Shown: piece after piece, positions 38,537-46,945 of the stretch
Numbering within the stretch: position 1 is the first letter of the stretch
How the letters are laid out: each line of letters starts with the position of its first letter
Assembly: GCF_029227915.1 (NCBI RefSeq)
Contig: NC_079886.1
Span: forward strand, 8,494,001 to 8,558,000
DNA length: 64,000 nt
Direction: 5' to 3'
From: Hydractinia symbiolongicarpus
Taxonomy: Eukaryota; Cnidaria; Hydrozoa; Anthoathecata; Hydractiniidae
Made by a program: the position numbers and the translations under genes
The notes under the pieces: generated by a model
Databases searched by the model: none
Told to the model about the DNA's origin: nothing
The model's input: the letters and a program-made list of their open reading frames with translations, nothing else

Positions 38537-38873
38537 TCAAAATATAGCCGGGTTGTTTTCCTTAATTTTCTTTGCAATTGTCTCATTAAATTTCAATTTT
38601 AGATGCAATCGTGCTCCTTTGCCGAATACTTCCTTAGTAAAGAAACATTGGTCGTCTTCTTTACTGCTCTTAGCCGCAATCTCGTGTTCTGCCGGGGGTA
38701 CTGCCGTCAATGCAGTCAAAACAAAACAAAACAAAACAAACGAGAACGCAAGTACCTTTTGGAAATTTGGTGATGTACTCTAACTTGCTAAAACATTTTG
38801 TAGATGTCGAATTACGTATAACTTCGAACGCCTTCTTAATCTTCTTAGAGACGTTGCGCTGCTTCTTTGCCAT
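38537..38873 (-). CDS. Small two-exon gene, 93 residues, unrecognised
   Basis: Exon 1 is 38873-38756 (MAKKQRNVSKKIKKAFEVI), donor AAAAGGTACTT. A 55-bp intron ends GACGGCAG. Exon 2 is 38700-38537 (VPPAEHEIAAKSSKEDDQ), ending NNPAIF and stop. The phase-1 junction keeps the frame, and the skipped intron piece is a TTTTG repeat, which makes splicing more likely than read-through. The protein is basic and soluble with no signal peptide. FTKEVFGKGARLHLKLKFNE looks like structured protein. I do not know the family. Confidence 0.5.
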
Positions 38874-39473
38874 GAAGTATTTTTGCTTATTGCGTACTCT
38901 GGGAAGACAAAAGGTTTTTTCATATGGAACTCTACTACTTACGTTGGTTATGGCCTATTGACAGAAAAACATGTATTTCTTATATAACGATAGAGTAGAT
39001 TTCGGATAATAATGGATCACCTGTCGGGCCCATTGGTTGGAGTAATTCAATGAACGTGTTGCAGACTTTTTATGTTGGTAAGGTATGAAGCGGTGTTAAA
39101 TTATGTTGCACGTCATGTGTCGGGACAACTTAGCCCGGTGCTAAATGGAGTTGTTGCCCCTGATGACATTGGTATTTTCTATCACCAAGATATATACAGT
39201 AGACTCCCGGTTATTCGAAGCCTCAAGGGGGATAAGAATTTACTTCGAATAACCGGGTGTTCGAATAACTGAAAAATTCGTTTTCCCGCCAGATTTTCAA
39301 CTTAACCTTAATGGGATGGACTTTTCTTAAGTAATTGAGGCATTGTGGTTCAGTTGAGCGTGTAAACACAAAGAATTTTTACTTTTTGAAGAAAGAATAA
39401 ATTTGAACAAATTGTTAACAGGTTTTAAAATATGAAAGTTATAAAGAAAATGTATCTAGTAAATACAAGGAGT

Positions 39474-41048
39474 TCAACTCTTAAAAAAATCTTTAATGCT
39501 ACATTGTTTTTTACTATCGATGTAGTGTTTTTGACATGTACGTGTTATCATGTTTAACTGCTTTCTGATTTCAAGACCATTCTCGTCAAACAAAGACCAT
39601 CTTTCCAACAATTCTAAGGCCTCTTCCAACTCTGACTGCTTTGGCTTCTTCGGGGGGATGTCATGTGCCTCAATTTCATCATCATCGTCATCTTCGAGAT
39701 TCGGCGAGTTTTGATCTTTGTCCTCATTAAGTACGATTTCCACGATTTCCTCATCAGTCAATTCAATTGATTTACTCGTGCATACCTCAAAATCAATATC
39801 CACAAAATCATCTGCGTTAAAGATGTCGCCGTCAACTTCTCTTTTTTTCAACTCGCTTATGCTGTCAGAAAGAGATTTAAATGGGTCATCAGCATCATTG
39901 AGACTCGTGATCTGTGCTTCTTTTGAGATGCCTGCCTTCTTAAAGCAGTTTTTAACGGTGTCTTTTGAAACAGCGTCCCATGATTTGACCAAGATTTGCA
40001 TCCCTTCAAGAATGTTAATTTTAGGGACCTCTTTACCGCCGTCAATGAACTTTATTTGACGTTTCACAAGATTTGACCGGTAATATGCCTTCAATGCTCG
40101 GATTACACCTTGATCCATGGGCTGGGTCTTAGACGTTGTATTTGGTGGTAGAAAAACTAATTCTACTGCTTTAAGACCAGTGACTTCTGGATGAGCTGGG
40201 CAATTGTCAATTATCAAGACAATTTTTCGACCCGCAGTTTCAAATTTAACATCGAGTTTTTTCACATAATCGGTAAAGATTTCAGAATCCATCCAGGCCT
40301 TCTTTTGAGCTTTGTACTGACAGGGAAGACTTCTGACTCCTTTGAAACAGCGCGGTGTAACCGATTTTCCGATAACGAACATGGGCAACTTTTCACCTAG
40401 GGCATTTCCTGCTGCAAGTCCTGTTAAACGAACTTTGCTGAACTTTCCACCAGCACATCTTTCACCTTTGGCATGATAGGTATTTGTTGGAAGCATCTGG
40501 TAGAACAAGCCGAATTCATCAGCATTGAAAATGTCTTGTAAATCATAGCGTGACAAAATGGTTGGCAGGTGTGTTTCTTCCCAGCTTGCTGTCATCCCTG
40601 GTGTACAAGACTTTTCCTCTCCAGAAATAATTCTGTAAATGATGTTTTGCCTGTACTTCCATCTGTCTAGCCAGCCTTCTGAAGCTTTAAAATCAGGTTC
40701 GTTGAATTGCTTTGCAAAATCCAATGCTTTTTCTCGAATGATTTGACCACTAATCGGCACAGTTCTTTCACGAGCGTTAACGAACCACTTGTAAACTGCT
40801 TTATCAATGTTATCGTATTTTCCGGAAGAAAGCTTTTGTCTTTTAACTCCATACTGGCCTGATTCATACTTGGTAAAAATGTCACTTTTATTCTTAACCC
40901 AGTATGAAAGTGTGTTAGGTGGGACACCATACTTTTTAGCAATAGACTTTTTAGTTGTTCCTTCTTTTTCAAGCTCTTTCAAAGCAAGATATTTTTCTTT
41001 GATCGTCAGAACAGTTTTCTTCCTTGACGTTGTCTGAGCGGCTGCCAT
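39474..41048 (-). CDS. Tigger/pogo transposase 1, intact (524 aa)
   Basis: Cut-and-paste DDE transposase of transposon 1, made from one uninterrupted frame. The first helix-turn-helix (residues about 15-54, KKSIAKKYGVPPNTLSYW) and a CENP-B/Tc5-type second one ending GWLDRWKYRQN (about 80-140) bind the terminal repeats. The catalytic domain has Asp in IFNADEFGLF (about 177), VLIIDNCPAHPE (about 281) and TQPMDQGVIRALKAYYR (about 312), a DD30D spacing usual for Tigger/pogo. An acidic stretch near residues 425-470 precedes a C terminus reading QCSIKDFFKS, which fits the PCNA-binding PIP box (QxxIxxFF). The start ATG (MAAAQTTSRKK) is at 41048. No stop or frameshift; likely functional. Confidence 0.95.
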   Translation of the reverse strand: MAAAQTTSRKKTVLTIKEKYLALKELEKEGTTKKSIAKKYGVPPNTLSYWVKNKSDIFTKYESGQYGVKRQKLSSGKYDNIDKAVYKWFVNARERTVPISGQIIREKALDFAKQFNEPDFKASEGWLDRWKYRQNIIYRIISGEEKSCTPGMTASWEETHLPTILSRYDLQDIFNADEFGLFYQMLPTNTYHAKGERCAGGKFSKVRLTGLAAGNALGEKLPMFVIGKSVTPRCFKGVRSLPCQYKAQKKAWMDSEIFTDYVKKLDVKFETAGRKIVLIIDNCPAHPEVTGLKAVELVFLPPNTTSKTQPMDQGVIRALKAYYRSNLVKRQIKFIDGGKEVPKINILEGMQILVKSWDAVSKDTVKNCFKKAGISKEAQITSLNDADDPFKSLSDSISELKKREVDGDIFNADDFVDIDFEVCTSKSIELTDEEIVEIVLNEDKDQNSPNLEDDDDDEIEAHDIPPKKPKQSELEEALELLERWSLFDENGLEIRKQLNMITRTCQKHYIDSKKQCSIKDFFKS

Positions 41049-41276
41049 CTTTAATGTGGATTTGAAGAGCCTTTAAAAAGTTTGTTTACATCCACCCACT
41101 TGTTTTTTAATCGAGCTTTCGAAACGTTCGAAAATTAGATGAAACGTTTGAAAATCAAAGGAAACGTTCGAATTTTGAATGATCCTTTTAAAACGTTCGA
41201 ATGTTATAAAACGAAACGAAACAACACAACAACAAAGCAGTCACACCACAATTAGGACGAAGAAGTGAAAATTACA
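41049..41276. promoter_or_regulatory. Bidirectional intergenic region of transposon 1
   Basis: 228 bp between divergent ATGs. It contains repeated CGAAACGTTCGAAA-like words (41118-41132, 41141-41150, 41161-41173, 41192-41201), which may be binding sites. No TATA box is certain. Confidence 0.5.
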
Positions 41277-41699
41277 ATGGATCTTGTTTCAATGATAATC
41301 AACGAAACACAGCCGATAGAAATCATTCTTATCAAGTATTATGAGAGTAACTCAACCGTTATGGGATATCATGAGTATCAAAAGAAATGGAACGCTGTTA
41401 TTGGTGAAGTCCTAGAAGCTAAAATGGAACCTACAAACGACATAGACAAATATGCAGTGGCGGTCTGCAAAAAAGGAGATATTGTTGGTCATTTGCCTAA
41501 AGGAAAAACAGGAAAATTTGCCAAAACCATATTTTACTTTCTGAAGTCAGAGATGTTGTGTACTTGCAAAGTAAAAGTGACAGGGAAAAGAACTAACTTT
41601 GGAGATGATAAGGGATTGAGGATCCCCTGTTTGCTTCAATTCTCTGGACCGAAGGAGAATATTGAACTTTTGAAGAAATTGCTTGAAGAGTGTAAATAG
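41277..41699 (+). CDS. HIRAN-domain protein carried by transposon 1
   Basis: An intact frame of 140 codons from the ATG at 41277 (MDLVSMIINETQPIEIILIK). Residues about 27-95 carry the HIRAN pattern: GYHEYQKKWNAVIGE, then AKMEPTNDIDKYAVAV, then DIVGHLPKGKTGKFAK, followed by CKVKVTGKRTNFGDDKG. In HLTF and Rad5 this domain binds DNA 3' ends at stalled forks. Here it stands alone, without a helicase. It is transcribed away from the transposase; the 228 bp between the two start codons must hold both promoters. The gene lies inside the terminal repeats, so it moves with the element. The role (DNA-end binding, fork targeting, regulation) is inferred. Confidence 0.85.
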   Translation: MDLVSMIINETQPIEIILIKYYESNSTVMGYHEYQKKWNAVIGEVLEAKMEPTNDIDKYAVAVCKKGDIVGHLPKGKTGKFAKTIFYFLKSEMLCTCKVKVTGKRTNFGDDKGLRIPCLLQFSGPKENIELLKKLLEECK

Positions 41700-42163
41700 C
41701 CATGAATATTGAAACCTGATTTTTTGAAGAAAAAAAGTGTTTTAATCGCAGAAAATCAATGTTCTCACTCGACGATCTCCCAATAAGAAAAATTCGAATA
41801 ACCGAGGGTGACTTAGCCTATAATTGACCCCAAGGGGAATAAAAATTACTTCGAATAACCGAATTATTCGAATAACTGAAGTTCGAATAACCGAGAGTGT
41901 TTTTGCCTGAGTTGGGTAAGCAGATCCAAGGGGAACGCCATCTCACTTCGAATAACCGAATTATTCGAATAAGTGCAGGTTCAAATAACCGGGAGTCTAC
42001 TGTATATGTGGTCAACTGTCATAACCGAGAGGTAAAGCGTCGTTCCCGTCATCACTCCTAATTATTTGAACAAAATAAAGTCAAATAAAATCTTTCCTTT
42101 CCTTAACGAAAAAAATACTTATTTTGATCAGGCTTTTCGGAATGATTTGTGACTATAAATAAT

Positions 42164-42306
42164 AGTCGTTAGCCCGTGGAAAAATCCACGGTTTCGCCCG
42201 TCCTTTTTATACCGCATTGCGTGCGTCTCGCTACCTGCGCAGCTAAGCTACCATTTTGCGTGACAGACAGACGTACGGACAAACGTATACGGTATTATAA
42301 TATAGA
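42164..42306 (-). mobile_element. Helitron-type non-autonomous unit between the Tigger elements
   Basis: On the minus strand it begins TCTATATTATAATACCG at 42306. It ends with GGACGGGCGAAACC, the hairpin CCGTGGATTTTTCCACGG and GCTAACGACTAT at about 42164. CTAT replaces the CTAG of the 19.3-19.7 kb copies. Confidence 0.65.
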
Positions 42307-42615
42307 TAAAAAATTTAATAATGTATGCTCATAAATACCACGTCATATCATAAGTACAGTGGAATCCCCCTAAAGCGGACACCCTATAAAGCGGACAGCC
42401 CTCTAAAGCGGACAAAAATTTTTGCACCGGCAGAATTTAGGTCAAACTCTCATAAAAAAATCTCTATAAAGCGGACGATTATAAAGCGGACACTCTATAA
42501 AGCGGACAAAAATCTTTGCACCAAATGACAGTTTCCCTTATAAACACTCCCTATAAAACGGACAATGGAAAAATAACGAGATGAAATGTCACTTTTTCTT
42601 AAAATTTAAACCATT

Positions 42616-43137
42616 TTACTTAGTACATCTTTGAGTTTTGTTATTTACCGAGTCCAACACTTTCCTTATATTTTTCTCGGCCCACTCAACTGCCTTTTCA
42701 ACACCAATTAATTGGTACTGGGCAGGAATTTCTAGTCCGTAGCCAGCACCACGGTTCACTCGCTTCCCAGTCACTTTACATCCGATGGTACAGTTAGGAA
42801 GCGACATGAATTTGTTGAATAGTTTGCTAAGGTTTTTAGGGACGTGCCCAACTACTTTATCGTCATCTGTAACAGCTACAGCAAACTTGTCATGTTCGTT
42901 ATCTTCTTCCGCTTTTAAACAAAAATTCTCTTCTCCGACTTTTGGGCTCCATATGTCCATGTAAGCATGGTATCCACGGATAAACGAGTCGAAGCGATAT
43001 TCTTTCTGTTTTATAAGGATAATCTCAATCTGTTGGTCAATGTTTTTGAGAAGCATCTCATTTAGTTGAACGTTCGACATATCTGTGTTCTCTTCAGCTT
43101 CTTTAACTTTAAAATAGCATTCGAATCGTGAAGACAT
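42616..43137 (-). CDS. HIRAN-domain protein carried by transposon 2
   Basis: An intact minus-strand frame. The open frame reaches 43194, but the ATG at 43137 (MSSRFECYFKVKE) or 43080 (MSNVQLNEMLLKN) fits better with the partner in transposon 1. It has the same order of motifs: QQIEIILIKQKEYRFDS, GYHAYMDIWSPKVGE, AEEDNEHDKFAVAV, KVVGHVPKNLSKLFNK, CKVTGKRVNRGAGYGLEIP. The shared EIILIK, GYHxYxxxW, DKxAVAV, VxGHxPK and VTGKR blocks show homology with the transposon 1 protein despite strong divergence. No helicase, nuclease or RING part is attached. Only 62 bp separates this start from the transposase ATG. Confidence 0.85.
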   Translation of the reverse strand: MSSRFECYFKVKEAEENTDMSNVQLNEMLLKNIDQQIEIILIKQKEYRFDSFIRGYHAYMDIWSPKVGEENFCLKAEEDNEHDKFAVAVTDDDKVVGHVPKNLSKLFNKFMSLPNCTIGCKVTGKRVNRGAGYGLEIPAQYQLIGVEKAVEWAEKNIRKVLDSVNNKTQRCTK

Positions 43138-43199
43138 TGCAGCGTAAAATTTTAAACTGGAAAGAATTTCGAATTTTGAATTTCTAATGCACATTCAAC
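43138..43199. promoter_or_regulatory. Very short head-to-head promoter region of transposon 2
   Basis: 62 bp between the preferred HIRAN ATG and the transposase ATG. If the HIRAN start is 43194, only 5 bp remain. Promoters must overlap coding sequence or lie inside the genes. Confidence 0.4.
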
Positions 43200-44807
43200 A
43201 TGGCAATGTCGAAGCAGCAGCTTGCTGGTAAACTAGCGAAGAAAACTTTATCATTAGATGATAAGATCAAGTTTTTGGATTTCGCCAAAAAAAATCCAAA
43301 ACTTGGATGTAGAAAACTAGCAGACATTTACAAGATTGGAAAGACAGCCGCAGCAAATATTTTAAGAGACGAAAAGAAAATTCGTGAACAACATGAAATT
43401 TTTCGTGAGAAAACAAAAAAACGTAACCGCCATGGCAAGTATCACAAGATAAATGAGATCTTATTCGAATGGTACAAAAGATGTTGCGCTTCTAACATCT
43501 ACCCTAATGGTGTAATGCTTAAAGAGGAGGCGTTGGAAATTAAGGAAAAACTTCAGAACAGCGATTTTGATAATTTCTCCGCCTCTGACGGTTGGTTGGA
43601 TCGTTGGAAAACAACATATTCCGTCAAAGAACGTCGTATTGTTGGTGAAGCTGGTGACGTTTCTACAGAAACGGTTACTTCCTGGATGGAGAGGATCAAA
43701 GAATTGGTTGAAGGTTATTCACTAGAAAATATTTGGAACATGGACGAGTCTGGCTGTTTTTTTAAAGCTCTACCGGCCAAAGGGTTAGTGGAAAAAGGAA
43801 AACAAGCAAAAGGTGGGAAAAAGTCAAAGCTTAGATTAACTGTCGCTTTTTTTGTAAATGCAGCTGGGGAAAAGATCGACCAGCCTGTTGTTATCTGGAA
43901 GAGTAAAGTCCCGCGTTGTTTTAAAAAATTGAAAGATCCATCGCGTCCAGCTAACGTTCACTACTTTTCAAATCCTAAATCTTGGATGACATCTCAAGTA
44001 ATGGAAACTGTACTGGCACGTTTTAACAGAAAACTTTTATTTGAGGACAGAAAAGTTATTCTTTTTCTGGACAACGCCACCTGTCATCCGGAGTCAATGA
44101 TAGGCCAGTTTTCACAAATCAAAATCATTTTCTTACCGAAGAACACAACTTCAAGGCTTCAACCACTCGATGCGGGGATCATCCAAAACTTCAAGGTGAA
44201 GTACAGAAAAAGACTGGTCAAATACGTGCTTGCAAGGATCCAGGAGAATAAATCTGCAACTGAAATTATCAAGAGCGTAGACATACTTATGGCTATTCAA
44301 TGGGTTCAAGATGCGTGGAAAGAAGTAACCAACTTGACCATCAAAAATTGTTTCGAGAAATGTGGCGTAGTTCAAGGAGAAAGTGAATTGATGGAAGATC
44401 AAGAAGATGACTTAGAATTTGAAGCTCTGGTGAAGGAATTAACTGAAGATATGTCTGCTGCAGAATACATCGATTTTGACGCCGATGTTCCAGCTTCGGA
44501 GCCAAGAATTAACGAATTAGAAATAAATTGGCGACATCAAATCCGAGAAGCTAGCATTAACGCAATTGAAAATCCAGAGATGGCATGTCAGGTCGAAGAG
44601 ATTTCCGAGGATGATGATGAGAGTGAAGACGTGGTTGAAGAAGAAATGCTTGGTTTCACCGAGCTAATCACTATGCTTGATAAAATTAAGCGATCTACTA
44701 TTTTTGATGATACATGCCAAGAAATGTTGTCAACCATTACGAAAAAGATTGAGGAACTTCAGCTTCAAAATAGAAAACAATCCTCAATCAAAGATTATTT
44801 CAAATAG
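43200..44807 (+). CDS. Tigger/pogo transposase 2, intact (535 aa)
   Basis: DDE transposase of transposon 2 in one frame, starting MAMSKQQLAGKLAKK. The N-terminal helix-turn-helix spans about residues 15-60 (CRKLADIYKIGKTAAANIL). The second DNA-binding unit ends GWLDRWKTTYSVKERR (about 131-146). Catalytic Asp residues are in IWNMDESGCFF (about 182), VILFLDNATCHPE (about 291) and RLQPLDAGIIQNFKVKYR (about 324), a DD32D spacing. An acidic region (EDDDESEDVVEEEM) is followed by coiled sequence and a C-terminal QSSIKDYFK, which fits the PIP box (QxxIxxYF). Sequence and terminal repeats differ clearly from transposon 1, so this is a separate lineage. No inactivating mutation was seen. Confidence 0.95.
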   Translation: MAMSKQQLAGKLAKKTLSLDDKIKFLDFAKKNPKLGCRKLADIYKIGKTAAANILRDEKKIREQHEIFREKTKKRNRHGKYHKINEILFEWYKRCCASNIYPNGVMLKEEALEIKEKLQNSDFDNFSASDGWLDRWKTTYSVKERRIVGEAGDVSTETVTSWMERIKELVEGYSLENIWNMDESGCFFKALPAKGLVEKGKQAKGGKKSKLRLTVAFFVNAAGEKIDQPVVIWKSKVPRCFKKLKDPSRPANVHYFSNPKSWMTSQVMETVLARFNRKLLFEDRKVILFLDNATCHPESMIGQFSQIKIIFLPKNTTSRLQPLDAGIIQNFKVKYRKRLVKYVLARIQENKSATEIIKSVDILMAIQWVQDAWKEVTNLTIKNCFEKCGVVQGESELMEDQEDDLEFEALVKELTEDMSAAEYIDFDADVPASEPRINELEINWRHQIREASINAIENPEMACQVEEISEDDDESEDVVEEEMLGFTELITMLDKIKRSTIFDDTCQEMLSTITKKIEELQLQNRKQSSIKDYFK

Positions 44808-45102
44808 GGAGAAAAACGTGTATTGAAAGACCTATAAGATAAATGAAATATATCTTCGTAATATAACTTGGTTTCTTAGTTTATAACCTTAGCAACACTT
44901 AAAGGTTGGTTGCAACACCGACAAATTTGAGCTGCTAAACTTACTTTACACAGCCAACTTGGGTTCTTTGCTCGATAAGCTAAATCTATTGATGTTGCCG
45001 TCTACCCTAGTGTTGCAAGTCACCCCATGATACCCGCCAGTACTACAAAAAAAGCTTTTTTGGTCAAAATTAGGTCTAAAACTAATTTTTTGGTCAACTT
45101 CC
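44808..45102. other. 3' non-coding part of transposon 2
   Basis: Between the transposase stop and the right subterminal repeats. It holds the transcript end; no other ORF. Confidence 0.5.
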
Positions 45103-45309
45103 TATAAAGCGGACATCCCTCTAAAGCGGACACTTTTTTTTGCACCAATGGTGTCCGCTTTAGAGGGATTCCACTGTAATAATATTATTTAAATAATTTA
45201 TAAAATGTTTTATGGACAAGAATTTGGCCGATACGAACTAGCCAACATCTTACCAACTATATATGACATGCTAGCATGTTCATACGGGTTCAAGGGACTT
45301 ACCATTTGG

Positions 45310-45700
45310 CGTGACAACTTTTAAGTTATCTGTGAATAGGCGGCCACAGAGGTTGAACTTTCTTGCTTAACCAGAATCGAGACCTGATAGTATCCTGATT
45401 TTGTTTTCGTTTTTAAACTTCCTTTTGTTTTTGTTAGACTTTATCGTCCACTTCTTTACACATAAAGACTAGAATTTTTATGAAGGCATCTGAATGATGT
45501 TGTCGTGAAAACACGGCAAACACCCAATAATACTAGTCCTTAATTCTCATCTTGTTAATAGGTTTTTTAAGGTCTTTTCGTGATAAGGTAGGGTGGGGTA
45601 CACGTCTATTATTTCTTGTAAATTATTTTTTGTAAACATATTCCAATAACATGTTATCACGAAGTTCTTAAGGCTTTTCTCACCGTTATGTTTGTCCACA
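45310..45700 (+). repeat. Direct repeat flank, copy 1
   Basis: Matches 50455-50880 in the same orientation through TGTGAATAGGC / TGTGAACAGGC, AAGGCATCTG, ATGATGTTGTCGTGAA, TTAATTCTCATCTT, AATAGGTTTTTTAAGG and TAGGGTGGGGTACACGTCTA. It lies just outside the left long inverted repeat. Confidence 0.8.
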
Positions 45701-46945
45701 GGCATGCGGAATGGTTCGTAGTCGTGCGTGTATAACTAAGATGCGAATGTGAAATAATGTCAAAGGGAATAATTGATTTTGAGCGTTATTATTAGAGGAT
45801 TATCCGATACCTATAACAGCTGACATGTGCATTAATGTCATCTTATAAATTTAGTGTGGTTACGCTAAGTTGCAATCCACAGACCAAATAAATCTTTGCG
45901 TACAAACTTAACTTCTTCCTTCGAAACCTTCTTACTGTCACCAACGCTAAATGTGAGAGTTTAATTCTCTTTAAGCACGTCAATTCAAAGCGCACGCAAG
46001 ACGGTGCTTAATATTGTGGAACATTTAGAAGCGCTGTTACCCTGCGCTGTTTGTTTTAAAAGTAAAGTCTTTTCGAAATTTTCATAAGCGGTAAAAGCAC
46101 TATAGAATATAGCAAACCACCATTACGAGTTTGTGTGCGTATTTCTGTTTCCAGTGGACATTGTGTAGCGCGTATGTACGACCACAAAGCGCTAAGTACG
46201 ACGGTCTTTACGATCTAAGTAGACTTTCGCTTTAAGTAGCAGCGTTTCTCACAATGTTTCATGATAGCTCGTCATGTAAAAAACGCGCAAAAAGCGATTG
46301 CGACGTTCAGAAAACGGCAAAACAAATATGGTTATCTTCGAACAGCAAAAAATTGCGAAGCTGATAAAAAAACAGGCCGCGGGAAATTGTCAAAATGCCA
46401 TTGAACACACAAAAAGCATTACAAGCATTTTGTTAAATTTTATTAAAGTTTTTTGTAAACAGTATATAAAGTGCTTTACTGATGGTAAACTACATTATAT
46501 ATTACAGTTGCTACAATCACAAAGCTAAAACAAAATGCAAAAGATCACTTAAAAAGACATAATAAACCAGATTAACAAATGTAAGAAGAAGAACTAAGAA
46601 CAAGAAAGAGATAATATAAAGTAAAATGACATATAAAATATAAACTATTAATTAGATATCCACATTATAACTACAAGTAACTCACATGCACACACACATC
46701 TACACACTGGACACTATAAACGTCAACTTAACAACCTTACAAATATATAAGACAGAAGTCTCTAATGGACAATTAAACAAACAATTAAAAAAATAGAATA
46801 GTGCACTGCGACATCACAACATAGGAACTAATGCACTCATGAACACTTTCTGCATACACTTGTACTAAAATACTTAACAACATAAAAATAGAATAATCAA
46901 GGTATAAACACATTAAGACCAGCTAAGACACTACGCACGCATATA

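Larger units (their letters stand above)
39197..42002. mobile_element. Tigger/pogo DNA transposon 1 (2,806 bp), complete
   Basis: Bounded by terminal inverted repeats starting CAGTAGACTCCCGGTTATTC and flanked by TA on both sides (39195-39196 and 42003-42004), the pogo/Tigger target duplication. Next to each end are several copies of TTCGAATAACCGA in both orientations (39209-39270 and 41789-41995), likely transposase-binding sites. It contains two intact divergent genes: transposase (minus) and a HIRAN-domain protein (plus). Intact ORFs and matching ends suggest a recent insertion. Confidence 0.93.
42357..45176. mobile_element. Tigger/pogo DNA transposon 2 (2,820 bp), complete
   Basis: Terminal inverted repeats start CAGTGGAATCCCCCTAAAGC (left) and, inverted, CAGTGGAATCCCTCTAAAGC (right), with TA on both sides (42355-42356 and 45177-45178). 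Subterminal arrays of TATAAAGCGGACA (about 42380-42510, 42551, 45103-45135) are distinct from those of transposon 1. Inside are a HIRAN-domain gene (minus) and a transposase gene (plus), head to head. It lies 354 bp from transposon 1. Confidence 0.93.

Noticed and set aside
39718-40400. Plus-strand ORFs inside transposon 1
   Set aside because: Reverse-strand shadows of the transposase gene.
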